NCBI RefSeq assembly: GCF_000615975.1
Contig: NZ_BAMP01000013.1
Coordinates: 1-64,000, forward strand
Direction: 5' to 3'
Length of the DNA: 64,000 nucleotides
From: Nitratireductor aquibiodomus NL21 = JCM 21793
GTDB lineage: Bacteria > Pseudomonadota > Alphaproteobacteria > Rhizobiales > Rhizobiaceae
The notes under the pieces are model-generated. The model ran no database searches and was not told where the DNA came from. It worked only from the letters and a program-made list of their open reading frames with translations. Shown piece by piece: positions 44,418 to 53,086 of the stretch (its first letter is position 1; every line of letters starts with the position of its first letter). Made by a program: the position numbers and the translations under genes.

Positions 44418-45581
44418 ATGCGATCCGAAACGCTGGAAAACACGACGCGCATCCTGTCCGATCTGGTGGGGTTTCCCACCATTTCGGCAGAGAGCAATCT
44501 GGAGATGATCGCCTATGCCAGCGAGCTTTTTAGCGCGCTCGGTGCAAGGCTTTCAATGACGCTGGACGAGAGTGGGCACAAGGCGAACCTGTTTGCCACG
44601 CTTGGGCCCGAAGGGGATGGCGGTATCGTGCTTTCGGGCCATTCCGACGTCGTTCCCGTTGAGGGGCAGGAGTGGACGAGCGATCCGTTCGCCATGCGTG
44701 AAGCAGATGGCAGGCTTTATGGCCGTGGCACGTGCGACATGAAGGGGTTCATCGCCTGCACGCTCGCCATGGCGCCGCACTTTGCCGAGCTGGACCTGAA
44801 ACGGCCAATGCATTTCGCCTTCACCTATGACGAGGAGGTCGGGTGTTTTGGTGCCCGCGCGCTGGTGGAGGAGCTGGAGCGGGCGGAAATCCGGCCCTCC
44901 GTCGCCATCATTGGCGAGCCGACCATGATGCGCATCATCGAGGGTCACAAGGGCTGCTTTGAATACACGACCGAGTTTCGCGGGCTTGCCGGCCATGCCT
45001 CTTCTCCTGAACGCGGCGTCAATGCGGTTGAATATGCGGTGCGCTATATTTCGCGGCTCATGGCGCTGGCCGAGGATCTGAAGACGCGTGCGCCGAAGGG
45101 CAACCGGTTCGATCCGCCCTGGACGACGCTTCAGGTCGGCACGATCTCGGGTGGTGCGGCCCGCAACGTGATTGCCGACCACTGCTCCGTGGAATGGGAA
45201 ATGCGCCCGGTGCGCAATGAGGATGCGGATTTTGTGAAAGACCGTATCCGAGCGTTTGTCGAATCCGAGCTGAAGCCAGTCATGAAGGCGGTTTTTGAGG
45301 GCGCTGACATCGTCACCCATGTGATCGGTGAGGTGGACGGGCTGGAGCCGGTAACCGAATCGGAGGCGCGGCAGATCGTTTCGGAGCTTACCGGTCTCAC
45401 CGAGGCGGAAGTGGTGGCGTTCGGCACGGAGGCGGGGCTTTTCCAGAAAGCGGGGATATCCTCCGTCATCTGCGGGCCGGGCTCCATCGAACAGGCGCAC
45501 AAGGCAGACGAGTTCGTTTCTCTGGAACAGCTCGAAGAATGCCTTGGCATGCTTGACCGGCTGGGCAGAAAGGTGAGCTGA
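44418..45581 (+). CDS. doeB2: N-acetyl-diaminobutyrate deacetylase, M20 type (DoeB2)
   Basis: A 387-residue di-zinc M20 amidohydrolase, ArgE-like. Metal motifs: LSGHSDVVPVEGQEW, GRGTCDMKGF, TYDEEVGCFGA (catalytic Glu pair), IGEPTMM and, near the end, the last His in IEQAHKADEFV. The lid domain is at about 180-300 with GHASSPERGVNA. It directly follows doeA, so it most likely removes the acetyl group from N-alpha-acetyl-diaminobutyrate. Canonical DoeB/EutE is an AstE-type enzyme; the M20 form is a replacement. Biosynthetic ArgE is the alternative. Confidence 0.82.
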   Translation: MRSETLENTTRILSDLVGFPTISAESNLEMIAYASELFSALGARLSMTLDESGHKANLFATLGPEGDGGIVLSGHSDVVPVEGQEWTSDPFAMREADGRLYGRGTCDMKGFIACTLAMAPHFAELDLKRPMHFAFTYDEEVGCFGARALVEELERAEIRPSVAIIGEPTMMRIIEGHKGCFEYTTEFRGLAGHASSPERGVNAVEYAVRYISRLMALAEDLKTRAPKGNRFDPPWTTLQVGTISGGAARNVIADHCSVEWEMRPVRNEDADFVKDRIRAFVESELKPVMKAVFEGADIVTHVIGEVDGLEPVTESEARQIVSELTGLTEAEVVAFGTEAGLFQKAGISSVICGPGSIEQAHKADEFVSLEQLEECLGMLDRLGRKVS

Positions 45582-45600
45582 GGGCGATGGAGCCAGAGCG

Positions 45601-46293
45601 ATGACAGGCGAGGCACGTGCGCGGTTCGAGCGTATCTACACGCTTTTGCGCGAACGCATCTGTCTGCTCGACTATCCGCCGGGCATGCGGCTGCGCGAAG
45701 AAGACCTCGCCGAGGAATTCGACACCAGCCGAACGCCGATCCGCCGGGTTCTGGCCCGGCTCGAGGACGAGGGTTATCTGCGCTCTGTCCATGGCGTGGG
45801 AACCATCGTCACGGATATCGACATCGCCTCGCTGGAACAGGTCTACCGCCTGCGTGTGGAGCTTTCGGAGCTGATCGGCAAGCTTTCACCGATAGAGCCC
45901 GATGAAGACGCCAAACGCGCCTTCGCTGGCATGAAGACGCGCTGTGAGGCTTTGGTGAGAACGCCCAGCCAGCGCGCCTTTGCACAGCTCAATATGGATT
46001 TTTTCCATCTTTTGATGACGCTGACGGAAAACGAGCCTCTGCAGGAGTTTTCCGAACGGTTGTACTATCAGACCACGCGGATCTGGCTAAAGCGTGCGGC
46101 CGGCGAGGACGGCACGGAAGAAACGCTTGCCAGCGAGATCGGCTTTTTCCTGCGCGAAGTCTCCGACATTGCCGCAGCCGTTGCCTGCGGGGCGCTGGAA
46201 AGCGTCGGGCAAATCCGCCGCGCCCATGTGGCCATGAGTTTTGCTCGCCTGAAGGAAAGGGCAGGCGAAGAGGTGGAGGCCGGACCTCTTTAA
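45601..46293 (+). CDS. GntR family regulator, FCD-like
   Basis: A 230-residue regulator with a winged HTH at the N-terminus (YPPGMRLREEDLAEEFDTSRTPIRRVLARLEDEGYLRSVHGVGTIV) and an all-helical ligand domain (about 80-220) of FCD type but divergent. It is 19 bp after doeB2 on the same strand, so it is likely the local repressor of ectoine genes and the best candidate for the two TTGTACACAA sites. It is not the aminotransferase-fused EnuR type. A palindromic terminator follows. Confidence 0.83.
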   Translation: MTGEARARFERIYTLLRERICLLDYPPGMRLREEDLAEEFDTSRTPIRRVLARLEDEGYLRSVHGVGTIVTDIDIASLEQVYRLRVELSELIGKLSPIEPDEDAKRAFAGMKTRCEALVRTPSQRAFAQLNMDFFHLLMTLTENEPLQEFSERLYYQTTRIWLKRAAGEDGTEETLASEIGFFLREVSDIAAAVACGALESVGQIRRAHVAMSFARLKERAGEEVEAGPL

Positions 46294-46359
46294 GCGGCTC
46301 ATCGTTTCACGAAAACGCTGCTCCGCTCAATCTGTATATTTTTCCGCATTTGTGCGAAC

Positions 46360-46379
46360 GGCAGGTGAATTCACCTGCC
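46360..46379. terminator. Perfect 20-bp palindrome between convergent gntR and pfkB
   Basis: GGCAGGTGAA followed directly by TTCACCTGCC. It lies between the convergent gntR and PfkB stops, 11 bp before the PfkB stop, and works for both strands. The plus side is followed by TGCAAAATGC, with no T run, so it may be a weak terminator. Confidence 0.6.
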
Positions 46380-46390
46380 TGCAAAATGCT

Positions 46391-47290
46391 CTAGGAGGCC
46401 GCCTTTACCAGTGCGCTCAGATCGGGCAGGTCGGTTGCGCCGCCAACCCGCATGACGGCTTCGGCCCCGCAGCGATTGCCGGCTGCAAGGCATTGTTCAA
46501 CCGGTTTTCCGGAAAGCCACGCATCGATGAAACCGGCATTGAACGCGTCTCCGGCCCCCGTGGAATCGATTACATTGACGGGCTGCGTCGGCATCGAGAT
46601 GGTGGTTTCGGCGCTGATCGCGATGGATCCTTCCGGCCCGCGCTTGACGATTGTAAGCGGTGCGGGCGGTTTCTTTCCCGGGGAAATGGCAAGCCGCTGC
46701 GCCTCGGTTTCGTTGGGCAGGAATATGTCCACTGCTCCGATCAGCGCGGCAAGATCATCGCGCGCCAGAACCGCATCGTCCCATGAACAGTCGAGCGAGA
46801 TGGAAAGCCCCGCACCGCGCGCCTGTTCGATGAGGAAGGGCGCTTCGACCAGAGTAGCGAGCTCGCCGATATGGAGATGGGCGAAGTCACCGTTGGCGAT
46901 GACTTGCGCAAATGTTTCCGGCACGGCGGGACCGGCGCGGCGCGTGAGGAACGCGCGTTCCGTGCCCGATGTCATGGCCACGGTGATCTGCGGATCGAGC
47001 GTGTCGGGCATGGGCTGCGAGGCCGAAAGATCGACACCGCTTGCCTCAAGCTCTTTCATCAGTGCTGAGGCGAACGGCCCCGAAGGGAGTGCGGAAGCCA
47101 ATGAGACCGGCCGCCCGAGGGCGGCCACATAGGCCGCGGTGATGAACGCGCCGCCGCCTGGCTTGATCGACAGGCCGCCGGCAAAAACTTCTTCACCCAA
47201 CGTTGGCATTTTCGGCAGATCGGTAAAAATCAGATCGCAGTAGAGCCGCCCTACGCTCAGGACGCGGCCCGACCGGTTGGCTTGCGTCAC
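46391..47290 (-). CDS. PfkB family carbohydrate/nucleoside kinase
   Basis: Cytoplasmic ribokinase-fold kinase of 299 residues; start GTG 47290, overlapping the ATPase gene stop as GTGA. It has the N-terminal Gly pair region (SIKPGGGAFITAAYVAALGRPVSLASALP) and the C-terminal PfkB signature with the catalytic Asp (VIDSTGAGDAFNAGFIDAWLSG). The substrate may be a sugar, sugar acid or nucleoside. Last gene in the operon of a carbohydrate-type ABC importer, so it probably phosphorylates the imported compound or its product. Confidence 0.87.
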   Translation of the reverse strand: MTQANRSGRVLSVGRLYCDLIFTDLPKMPTLGEEVFAGGLSIKPGGGAFITAAYVAALGRPVSLASALPSGPFASALMKELEASGVDLSASQPMPDTLDPQITVAMTSGTERAFLTRRAGPAVPETFAQVIANGDFAHLHIGELATLVEAPFLIEQARGAGLSISLDCSWDDAVLARDDLAALIGAVDIFLPNETEAQRLAISPGKKPPAPLTIVKRGPEGSIAISAETTISMPTQPVNVIDSTGAGDAFNAGFIDAWLSGKPVEQCLAAGNRCGAEAVMRVGGATDLPDLSALVKAAS

Positions 47291-48344
47291 GGCAGCGCCT
47301 CCCCGGATTTGGCATCAAAGAGATGCATTTCGCCGGCCTTCGCCGTCAGCTTGACCGTGTCGCCGGCTTTTGGCGGTTTGCGGCCCGATGCCTTTGCGAT
47401 CACCTCATGACCATTGACACCGACATAGACCAGCGTGTCGGCACCGAGCGGCTCGACAATGTTGACGGTGCCCGAGAAAAGCCCGTTGCCGCCGGTGACA
47501 ACGAGATCGTCTGGCCGGATACCAAGGATCACGTCGGCCCCTTCCGAGGCACTGCGTTGGGGCAGATCGATGCCGAGCCCATCCCCGAGTTTCACGCCCT
47601 TTCCGGCCCAGTTGCCCGGCAGCATGTTCATGGATGGTGCGCCGATGAACTGGGCGACGAAGGTGTTTGCCGGCTTGTGATAGACCTCAAGCGGCGTGCC
47701 GACCTGCTGGATATAGCCATCCTTCATGATTACGATCCGGTCGGCCATGGTCATGGCTTCCACCTGGTCGTGCGTCACGAAAATGATCGTGTTTCCAACG
47801 CGTTGGTGAAGCTTCTTGATTTCAAGCCGCATCTGGGTGCGCAGTTGCGCATCAAGGTTGGAGAGCGGCTCGTCGAACAGAAAGACGGCGGGATCGCGCA
47901 CCATGGCACGGCCGATGGCGACGCGCTGGCGCTGCCCGCCCGAAAGCTGGTTGGGGCGGCGCTCCAAGAGGTCGGTCATGCCGAGAATGGCGGCCACCTC
48001 GTCGATGCGCTTGTCCTTCGCCTCTTTTGAAAGCCTGGACGTGCGCAGGCCGAAGCCGATATTCTTGCGCACCGACATGTGCGGATAGATTGCGTAGTTC
48101 TGGAACACCATGCGATGTCGCGCTCCTTGGGCTCCAGATTGTTGACGAGGCGCTCGCCGATGTGGATTTCGCCGCCGCTGATCTCTTCAAGGCCGGCGAT
48201 CATGCGCAGGGTCGTGGATTTGCCGCAGCCCGACGGGCCGACGAAGACGACGAATTCACCATCGGCCACGTCGAGATTGATGCCGTGAAGCACCTCGACC
48301 TTGCCGTAGGATTTGACGAGATTGCGAAGGGACAAGGTGGCCAA
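47287..48344 (-). CDS. Carbohydrate ABC transporter ATPase (UgpC/MsmK type), frame broken
   Basis: Nucleotide-binding subunit of about 352 residues. I place the start at TTG 48344 (protein [14 protein letters not shown]), with GCAGGAG seven bases upstream. Walker A is [16 protein letters not shown], signature [16 protein letters not shown], Walker [14 protein letters not shown], His switch VTHDQ, and a C-terminal OB/TOBE regulatory domain (about 240-350). One base is missing near 48113: [16 protein letters not shown] is split between frames, with GG probably read as G just before ATG. Stop overlaps the kinase start. Confidence 0.9.
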
Positions 48345-48348
48345 GGGT

Positions 48349-49835
48349 CTACTCCTGCAAGAGAGCGCCGAAGGCGGCATCGAGCGCGGCCCCGGCTTTT
48401 TCGGCGCGGGCAAGGTCCGCTGCCTGTTGTTCTGAAAGGCGGGTGAGGGTGGCGCGATAGGTTTGAAGCGCCTCGTTCATGGCGTCGGGGCCCGGACCAC
48501 CGAAACGCTCGCGCACCGCCACGAAATGGCGTGCGCTGACGGCCTCGCTGTAGGCTGCGGGGTCGAGCGTGCTGTCGCGGCCAGAAAGCTCATTGAAAGC
48601 CTTGGAGAAAGCGTCGAACCCTTCGCCGAGTGGTTTGCCATCGGCGATCACGGCGCGGGCCGTGGCGGCTGCGATCTCATGCGCCTGCCGGAAGGACAGG
48701 TTTTCGCGGCGCACCAGCGTGTCGGCGAGTTCCGTGACCGTGATGCAGGCGGCATCGATGTTTTTTGCAACCCGCTCCCCATCGATGGAGACGACGCTGA
48801 TCAGCGCTGCTAGAAGATCGAGCACGCGCGCGCCGCTCTGGAAGGCTGAATAGCCAGCCACCTGAACCTCGCCCTCGCTGTCATTCATGTCGGTGAAGGG
48901 CGTGTTGTGCATCGTGTTGATGACCGCATCGGCGCGCCCGCAGGTCATGGACGCAAGATGGCGCAGATGCTCGATGGGCACGGGATTGCGCTTTTGCGGC
49001 ATGATGGACGAAATCTGCACGAGACTGCCGGGCACATGGAGCTGTCCCACCTCGAAGGCCGACCAGAACTGCATGTCCTGAATGAAACGCCCGAGATGCA
49101 GGAAGGTGAGCTTCATCGGGCTGTAGAGGCCGGTGAGATAGTCGACCGAGGCGATGCAGCCGTAGGAATTGCGCAACGGCTCGGAAAAGCCCAGCAGATC
49201 GGCCATGCGGCCACGGTCGATGGGGAAGCCGCTGGTGGTGATGGCGGCAGCGCCCATCGGGCAATGGTCGATATTGGCGCGGGCCGCCTGAAGACGCTCG
49301 ATGTCGCGCAGAAGCACCTCGACGGCGGCCGAGAGGTAGTGGCCGAACGTCGAGGGCTGTGCCGGCTGGCCGTGCGTGTAGGCAACGATCAGCGTGTCGC
49401 GCTCGGCCTCGGCCTTGGCGATGAGGCTGAAGCCAACGCGTGCGCCTTGCCGATCAGCGTGTCGGCATGGTGCTTCAATGTGAGTTTGAAGACCGTATGA
49501 TCCATGTCATTGCGCGAACGCGCCGTGTGCAGCATGCCGGCGAGATCCGGGCCAAGCCGCTTTTTGAGTTCCGCCTCGACGAGGAAGAAATAGTCTTCCA
49601 CCTCGCCGGTATAGGTGAGGGCATCGACATCGACCGTCTCGTCAATGTCGATGAGGGCTGCGGCGATGCGAGCGGCGTCATCGTAGGCGAGAATGCCGGT
49701 CTCTGTGAGCATCACCAGATGCGCACGGTTGATGGCACGGAACGCACCCACATAATTGGCCTTCACGCCTTCAAAAAGCGGTGCCAGCACCGTGTCCTTG
49801 TAGACGGGGTGAGGGAATTTTTCGTTGAGGCTCAT
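48349..49835 (-). CDS. Argininosuccinate lyase-family enzyme, frame broken
   Basis: Fumarase/aspartase-superfamily lyase of 495 residues when repaired. It has [12 protein letters not shown] (about 106-117; ASL usually has Q at the M), [14 protein letters not shown], and the mobile signature loop [17 protein letters not shown] with the catalytic Ser. The superfamily removes fumarate from an N-linked substrate. One base is missing near 49437, between IGKAHAL and GFSLIAK. It lies inside a sugar ABC operon, not with arg genes, so it may act on a different N-linked compound. Start ATG 49835; ends 4 bp before the ATPase start. Confidence 0.82.
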
Positions 49836-49842
49836 CGTGCGC

Positions 49843-50724
49843 TTATCCCTTGAGGCCGGCCATGACAACGCCGCGAATGATGAAGCGCTGGAAGATGAGG
49901 AAAACGACCAGTGTCGGCAGCGTGGAGATGGCCGCACCCGTCATGATCAGTTCCCAGGCCACATCCACCTCGTCGCCGAAGCTCGAAAGGCCGACCGGCA
50001 GCGTGTACATCTCCACCGAATTGGTGACGATCAGCGGCCAGATGAAGGCGGTCCAGTTGCCGAGGAAAACGAAGATCGCAAGGGCTGCAAGCGCCGGGCG
50101 GACGAGCGGCATGGCCACCTGCCACCAGATCTGGAACTCGTTCAGCCCGTCAATGCGCGCAGCCTCCAGGAAATCGTCCGGAACGGTCTCAAAAAACTGC
50201 TTCATGAGGAAGGTGCCGAAGGCGGTCATGACGCCCGGGAACATGATGCCCCAATAGGTGTCGAGCCAGCCAAAGCTCTTGCTCATGAGATACCACGGGA
50301 TGACCAGCATCTCGGTCGGGATCATCAGCGTCGACAGGATGGCGATGAAGACTAGGTAGCGGCCGGGGAACTTGAATTTGCAGAGCGCGTAACCAACCAG
50401 CGCGTCGAAGAAGACGGCCGACGCGGTGGTGACGATTGCGATGACCAGCGAGTTGATGAACCAGCCGTAGAAGCGCCCGTCCTCGAGAACATAGGTGTAG
50501 TTCTCGATTGTCGGCTCTTCGGGGATCAGGTTCAGATTGTAGACCTCGAAGGGGAATTTCAGCGAGGTGGAGACCATGAACACGATGGGCATGATCATGA
50601 GAATGCCGCCGCCGAACAGGAGTGCCCAGCGGATGAACTGGCCCATATTGCGCCTGGAATTACGCGAGGATCCGGAAAAAAGCGCGTCAGTGGACGCTTT
50701 GACTGCGATGTCCTGACTGGCCAT
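49843..50724 (-). CDS. Carbohydrate ABC transporter permease (MalG type)
   Basis: Inner-membrane permease of 293 residues with six helices. The first is IRWALLFGGGILMIMPIVFMVS. The EAA motif for ATPase docking is EAARIDGLNEFQIWWQVAMPLVRPAL. It has a longer N-terminal tail with a Ser/Arg-rich stretch (SGSSRNSRRNMG). It begins 1 bp after the MalF-type permease stop and ends 7 bp before the lyase start. Confidence 0.93.
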   Translation of the reverse strand: MASQDIAVKASTDALFSGSSRNSRRNMGQFIRWALLFGGGILMIMPIVFMVSTSLKFPFEVYNLNLIPEEPTIENYTYVLEDGRFYGWFINSLVIAIVTTASAVFFDALVGYALCKFKFPGRYLVFIAILSTLMIPTEMLVIPWYLMSKSFGWLDTYWGIMFPGVMTAFGTFLMKQFFETVPDDFLEAARIDGLNEFQIWWQVAMPLVRPALAALAIFVFLGNWTAFIWPLIVTNSVEMYTLPVGLSSFGDEVDVAWELIMTGAAISTLPTLVVFLIFQRFIIRGVVMAGLKG

Positions 50725-50725
50725 G

Positions 50726-51619
50726 TCAGCTATCCTTCAAAAGTCGAAGCTGGATCAGGCTGACGACCAGCAGAATGGTAAAGAGCACGACGGTCTGTGC
50801 TGCCGCATAGCCCATGTTGAAGCCGTTGAATGCGGTGTCGTAGATCAAAAGCACCAGCGGCTTGGTAGAATTCAACGGACCGCCGGGGTTGTTGGTGGTC
50901 ATGTTGAACACCTGATCGAAGATCCGTAGGAAACCGATCGAGGAAAAGACCACGAGAAACACGATTGTCGGCTTAAGAAGCGGGATGGTGATCTCGCTCA
51001 GCACCGTCCATGTGGACACGCCATCGATGCGCGCGGCCTCGTAATAGCTTTGCGGAATGGCGCGCAGGCCGGCCATGAAGATGATGACCTGAAAGCCCAG
51101 ACCCGCCCAGACCGCACAGGCCAGAACCGAGGGAAGGGCGTTGGTTGTCGAGCTCAAAAATTCGATCTGACTGATGCCGAAGCTTGCCAGGAAATTGTTG
51201 AACACGCCGATCGGGACCGGCTGGTAGAACCAGCGCCACACCCAGGCCATGGCCACCGCACTTGTCATGAAGGGCAGGAAATAGAGCGCACGGATGGTGC
51301 CGTGCATGAAGCGCACCTTGTCGAGGTGATAGGCGATGATGAAGGACAGGACGAGGCTGACCGGCGTGCCCAGGATCAGATACATGAAGGTGTTCTTGAA
51401 CACTTTCCAGAAGACCGGATCGCTGAACAGCCTGGTGTAGTTTTCAAGGCCCACATATTTCCGGTCGCCGAGCAGGTTCCATTCCTGAAAGGAAAGAACG
51501 AAGGCATTGGCCGTCGGATAGAAGCGGATGACGACATAGAAGAGAACCGGCAGGGCGAGGAAAATCCAGGCCCAGACGATCTGCTTCTGCGAGATGGTGA
51601 GATTGTTGTAAAAGCGCAT
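50726..51619 (-). CDS. Carbohydrate ABC transporter permease (MalF type)
   Basis: A 297-residue permease beginning MRFYNNLTISQKQIVWAWIFLALPVLFYVV (first helix). The EAA motif is EAARIDGVSTWTVLSEITIPLLKPT. A loop between helices carries the family segment YVGLENYTRLFSDPVFWKVFKNTFMYL. It heterodimerises with the next gene's product. It is separated from the binding-protein gene upstream by 53 bp that contain a strong hairpin. Confidence 0.93.
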   Translation of the reverse strand: MRFYNNLTISQKQIVWAWIFLALPVLFYVVIRFYPTANAFVLSFQEWNLLGDRKYVGLENYTRLFSDPVFWKVFKNTFMYLILGTPVSLVLSFIIAYHLDKVRFMHGTIRALYFLPFMTSAVAMAWVWRWFYQPVPIGVFNNFLASFGISQIEFLSSTTNALPSVLACAVWAGLGFQVIIFMAGLRAIPQSYYEAARIDGVSTWTVLSEITIPLLKPTIVFLVVFSSIGFLRIFDQVFNMTTNNPGGPLNSTKPLVLLIYDTAFNGFNMGYAAAQTVVLFTILLVVSLIQLRLLKDS

Positions 51620-51640
51620 GGCCCCGTCCCGAATTGCGTT

Positions 51641-51664
51641 GGGCGTCCGGCAGGCCGGACGCCC
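51641..51664. repeat. Perfect inverted repeat between binding-protein and MalF-type permease genes
   Basis: Arms GGGCGTCCGGC (51641-51651) and GCCGGACGCCC (51654-51664) with a 2-bp centre, 8 bp past the binding-protein stop on the minus strand. It is followed by AACGC, with no U run, so it likely protects or enriches the binding-protein mRNA rather than ending the transcript. Confidence 0.7.
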
Positions 51665-51672
51665 ATAAGGCC

Positions 51673-52938
51673 TTATTTCTGGTAGTACTCGTCGAGGATT
51701 TTCTGCTCTTCGCCGGCGGCCTGGGAGACGCTCTCTTCAAGCGCCTGACCCTGCAGCTCGATGCGCTGCATCATGTCCACCATCGTCTGACGCTGGGCGC
51801 TCTCATTGGCGAAGACCGTGGTCTTTGCGTATTCGAGACCCTTGATGAAGGGGCCGTAGACGGGATGATTGACGTTCTCGTCGGTCATTGCGGCTGACGG
51901 CTTTGCAGGAAGCTCGCCGACCGTCTCAAGCCAGATCTGCATGGCCTCGTCGGAGGTGAGATACTCCATGAACTTGACGGCGGCATCGAACTTCTCGCCT
52001 TCCGCCTTCGAGGTGATCGCGTTCACCCAGTAGGAGGAATAGTTCGATTTGGTGCCATCAGGACCGGCGGGAAGCTCGGCCACGCCCCATTTGAGGCCGC
52101 GCACGCTTTCCAGCGCGCCGATGCGGAACGAGCCGTCAATGTGCATGCCGGCGCGGCCGGCCTTGAAGGCGGCCTGCGGTTCATCCATGAAGGCGGCCTT
52201 CGTCACGCCGTGCTTGGCCTGCAAATCGTTATAGAAACCAAAGGCTTTCAGTCCGGCCTCATTGTTGTAGTTGACCTTTTTGTAGTCATCCAGATACGGC
52301 TCGCCGCCGAACTGGCGGATCAGCACTTCGCGGATCCAGTGGTGATCCTGCGCGGTCATGCCGGTGGTGATGCCAACGGCGGTGAGGTTCCCGGCACCGT
52401 CCTTCTTGGTCAGTTTTTTCGCGGCTTCAACGAATTCGTCGAGATTTGCCGGTGGGTTCTCGATGCCGGCTTCATCGAACATGCGCTCATTGTAGAACAG
52501 CGCCAGCGAGCGCACGGCAGTGGGCAGTGCCCAGTAGCTGTCGCCCATCCGCATCGCCTTGACCATGGGGAAAAACTCTTCCTCGATCTTTTCCGGCGGG
52601 AAGGTGTCGGCGGGCAGAGGCTGGATGAGCTCGGCTTCCACATAATCGTTCAGCCAGCCATAGAAGAGCTGGACGACATCGGGGCCCTGACCGGCGGGAA
52701 TGGCAGCAGCCACCTTGGTGCGATAGCTGTCATAGGGGAAATGCGTCATCTTGACGGTGATGTCGGGATTGGCTGCCTCGAAATTCTCGATCAGCTTGTC
52801 CATCGCGTCGACGCGCGCTTCGAAGAAGTACTGCCAGTACTCGATCTCGACCGCCGAAGCGCTGCCTGCGCCAGAAGCCATGGTCATGGCTGCCGTGGCG
52901 GCACCCATCATGAAGGTCCGTAGTCTGTTGAGTTTCAT
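51673..52938 (-). CDS. Carbohydrate ABC transporter substrate-binding protein
   Basis: Periplasmic family-1 solute-binding protein of 421 residues. A signal peptide occupies residues 1-29 (ending GSASA-VEIEYW). The mature N-lobe EIEYWQYFFEARVDAMDKLIENFEAANPDITVKM is typical of the MalE/UgpB class; later landmarks include GPDVVQLFYGWLNDYV, ALPTAVRSLALFYNERMFDEAGI and MHIDGSFRIGALES. Substrate unknown. First gene of the minus-strand operon binding protein-permease-permease-lyase-ATPase-kinase, divergent from the ROK gene. Confidence 0.92.
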   Translation of the reverse strand: MKLNRLRTFMMGAATAAMTMASGAGSASAVEIEYWQYFFEARVDAMDKLIENFEAANPDITVKMTHFPYDSYRTKVAAAIPAGQGPDVVQLFYGWLNDYVEAELIQPLPADTFPPEKIEEEFFPMVKAMRMGDSYWALPTAVRSLALFYNERMFDEAGIENPPANLDEFVEAAKKLTKKDGAGNLTAVGITTGMTAQDHHWIREVLIRQFGGEPYLDDYKKVNYNNEAGLKAFGFYNDLQAKHGVTKAAFMDEPQAAFKAGRAGMHIDGSFRIGALESVRGLKWGVAELPAGPDGTKSNYSSYWVNAITSKAEGEKFDAAVKFMEYLTSDEAMQIWLETVGELPAKPSAAMTDENVNHPVYGPFIKGLEYAKTTVFANESAQRQTMVDMMQRIELQGQALEESVSQAAGEEQKILDEYYQK

Positions 52939-53051
52939 TCTGTTCGCTCCCTTTGATCGCCAGCCAAATCCTGTCTGGCAAAGCAGTCACCCTCTGTTCA
53001 CCCGTCTCAATGAGGCGGCATGTCCATTCGCTGACGATTAACTCAATCAAG

Positions 53052-53063
53052 TTGAATATTCAA
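53052..53063. promoter_or_regulatory. Palindrome and repeats in the binding-protein/ROK promoter region
   Basis: TTGAATATTCAA is a perfect 12-bp palindrome; 5 bp later TTGAATTAA repeats its left half (53069-53077), and AATCAA lies just before. The stretch is A/T-rich, unlike its surroundings, and lies 24 bp upstream of the ROK start. It is a likely operator for the ROK regulator and may overlap its promoter. Confidence 0.55.
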
Positions 53064-53086
53064 GTAAGTTGAATTAATAAGCGCAT

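Noticed and set aside
48349-49835. Plain annotation as arginine-biosynthesis argH
   Set aside because: Family membership is clear, but the gene is embedded in a sugar ABC operon with no arg gene nearby, so I leave the symbol empty.
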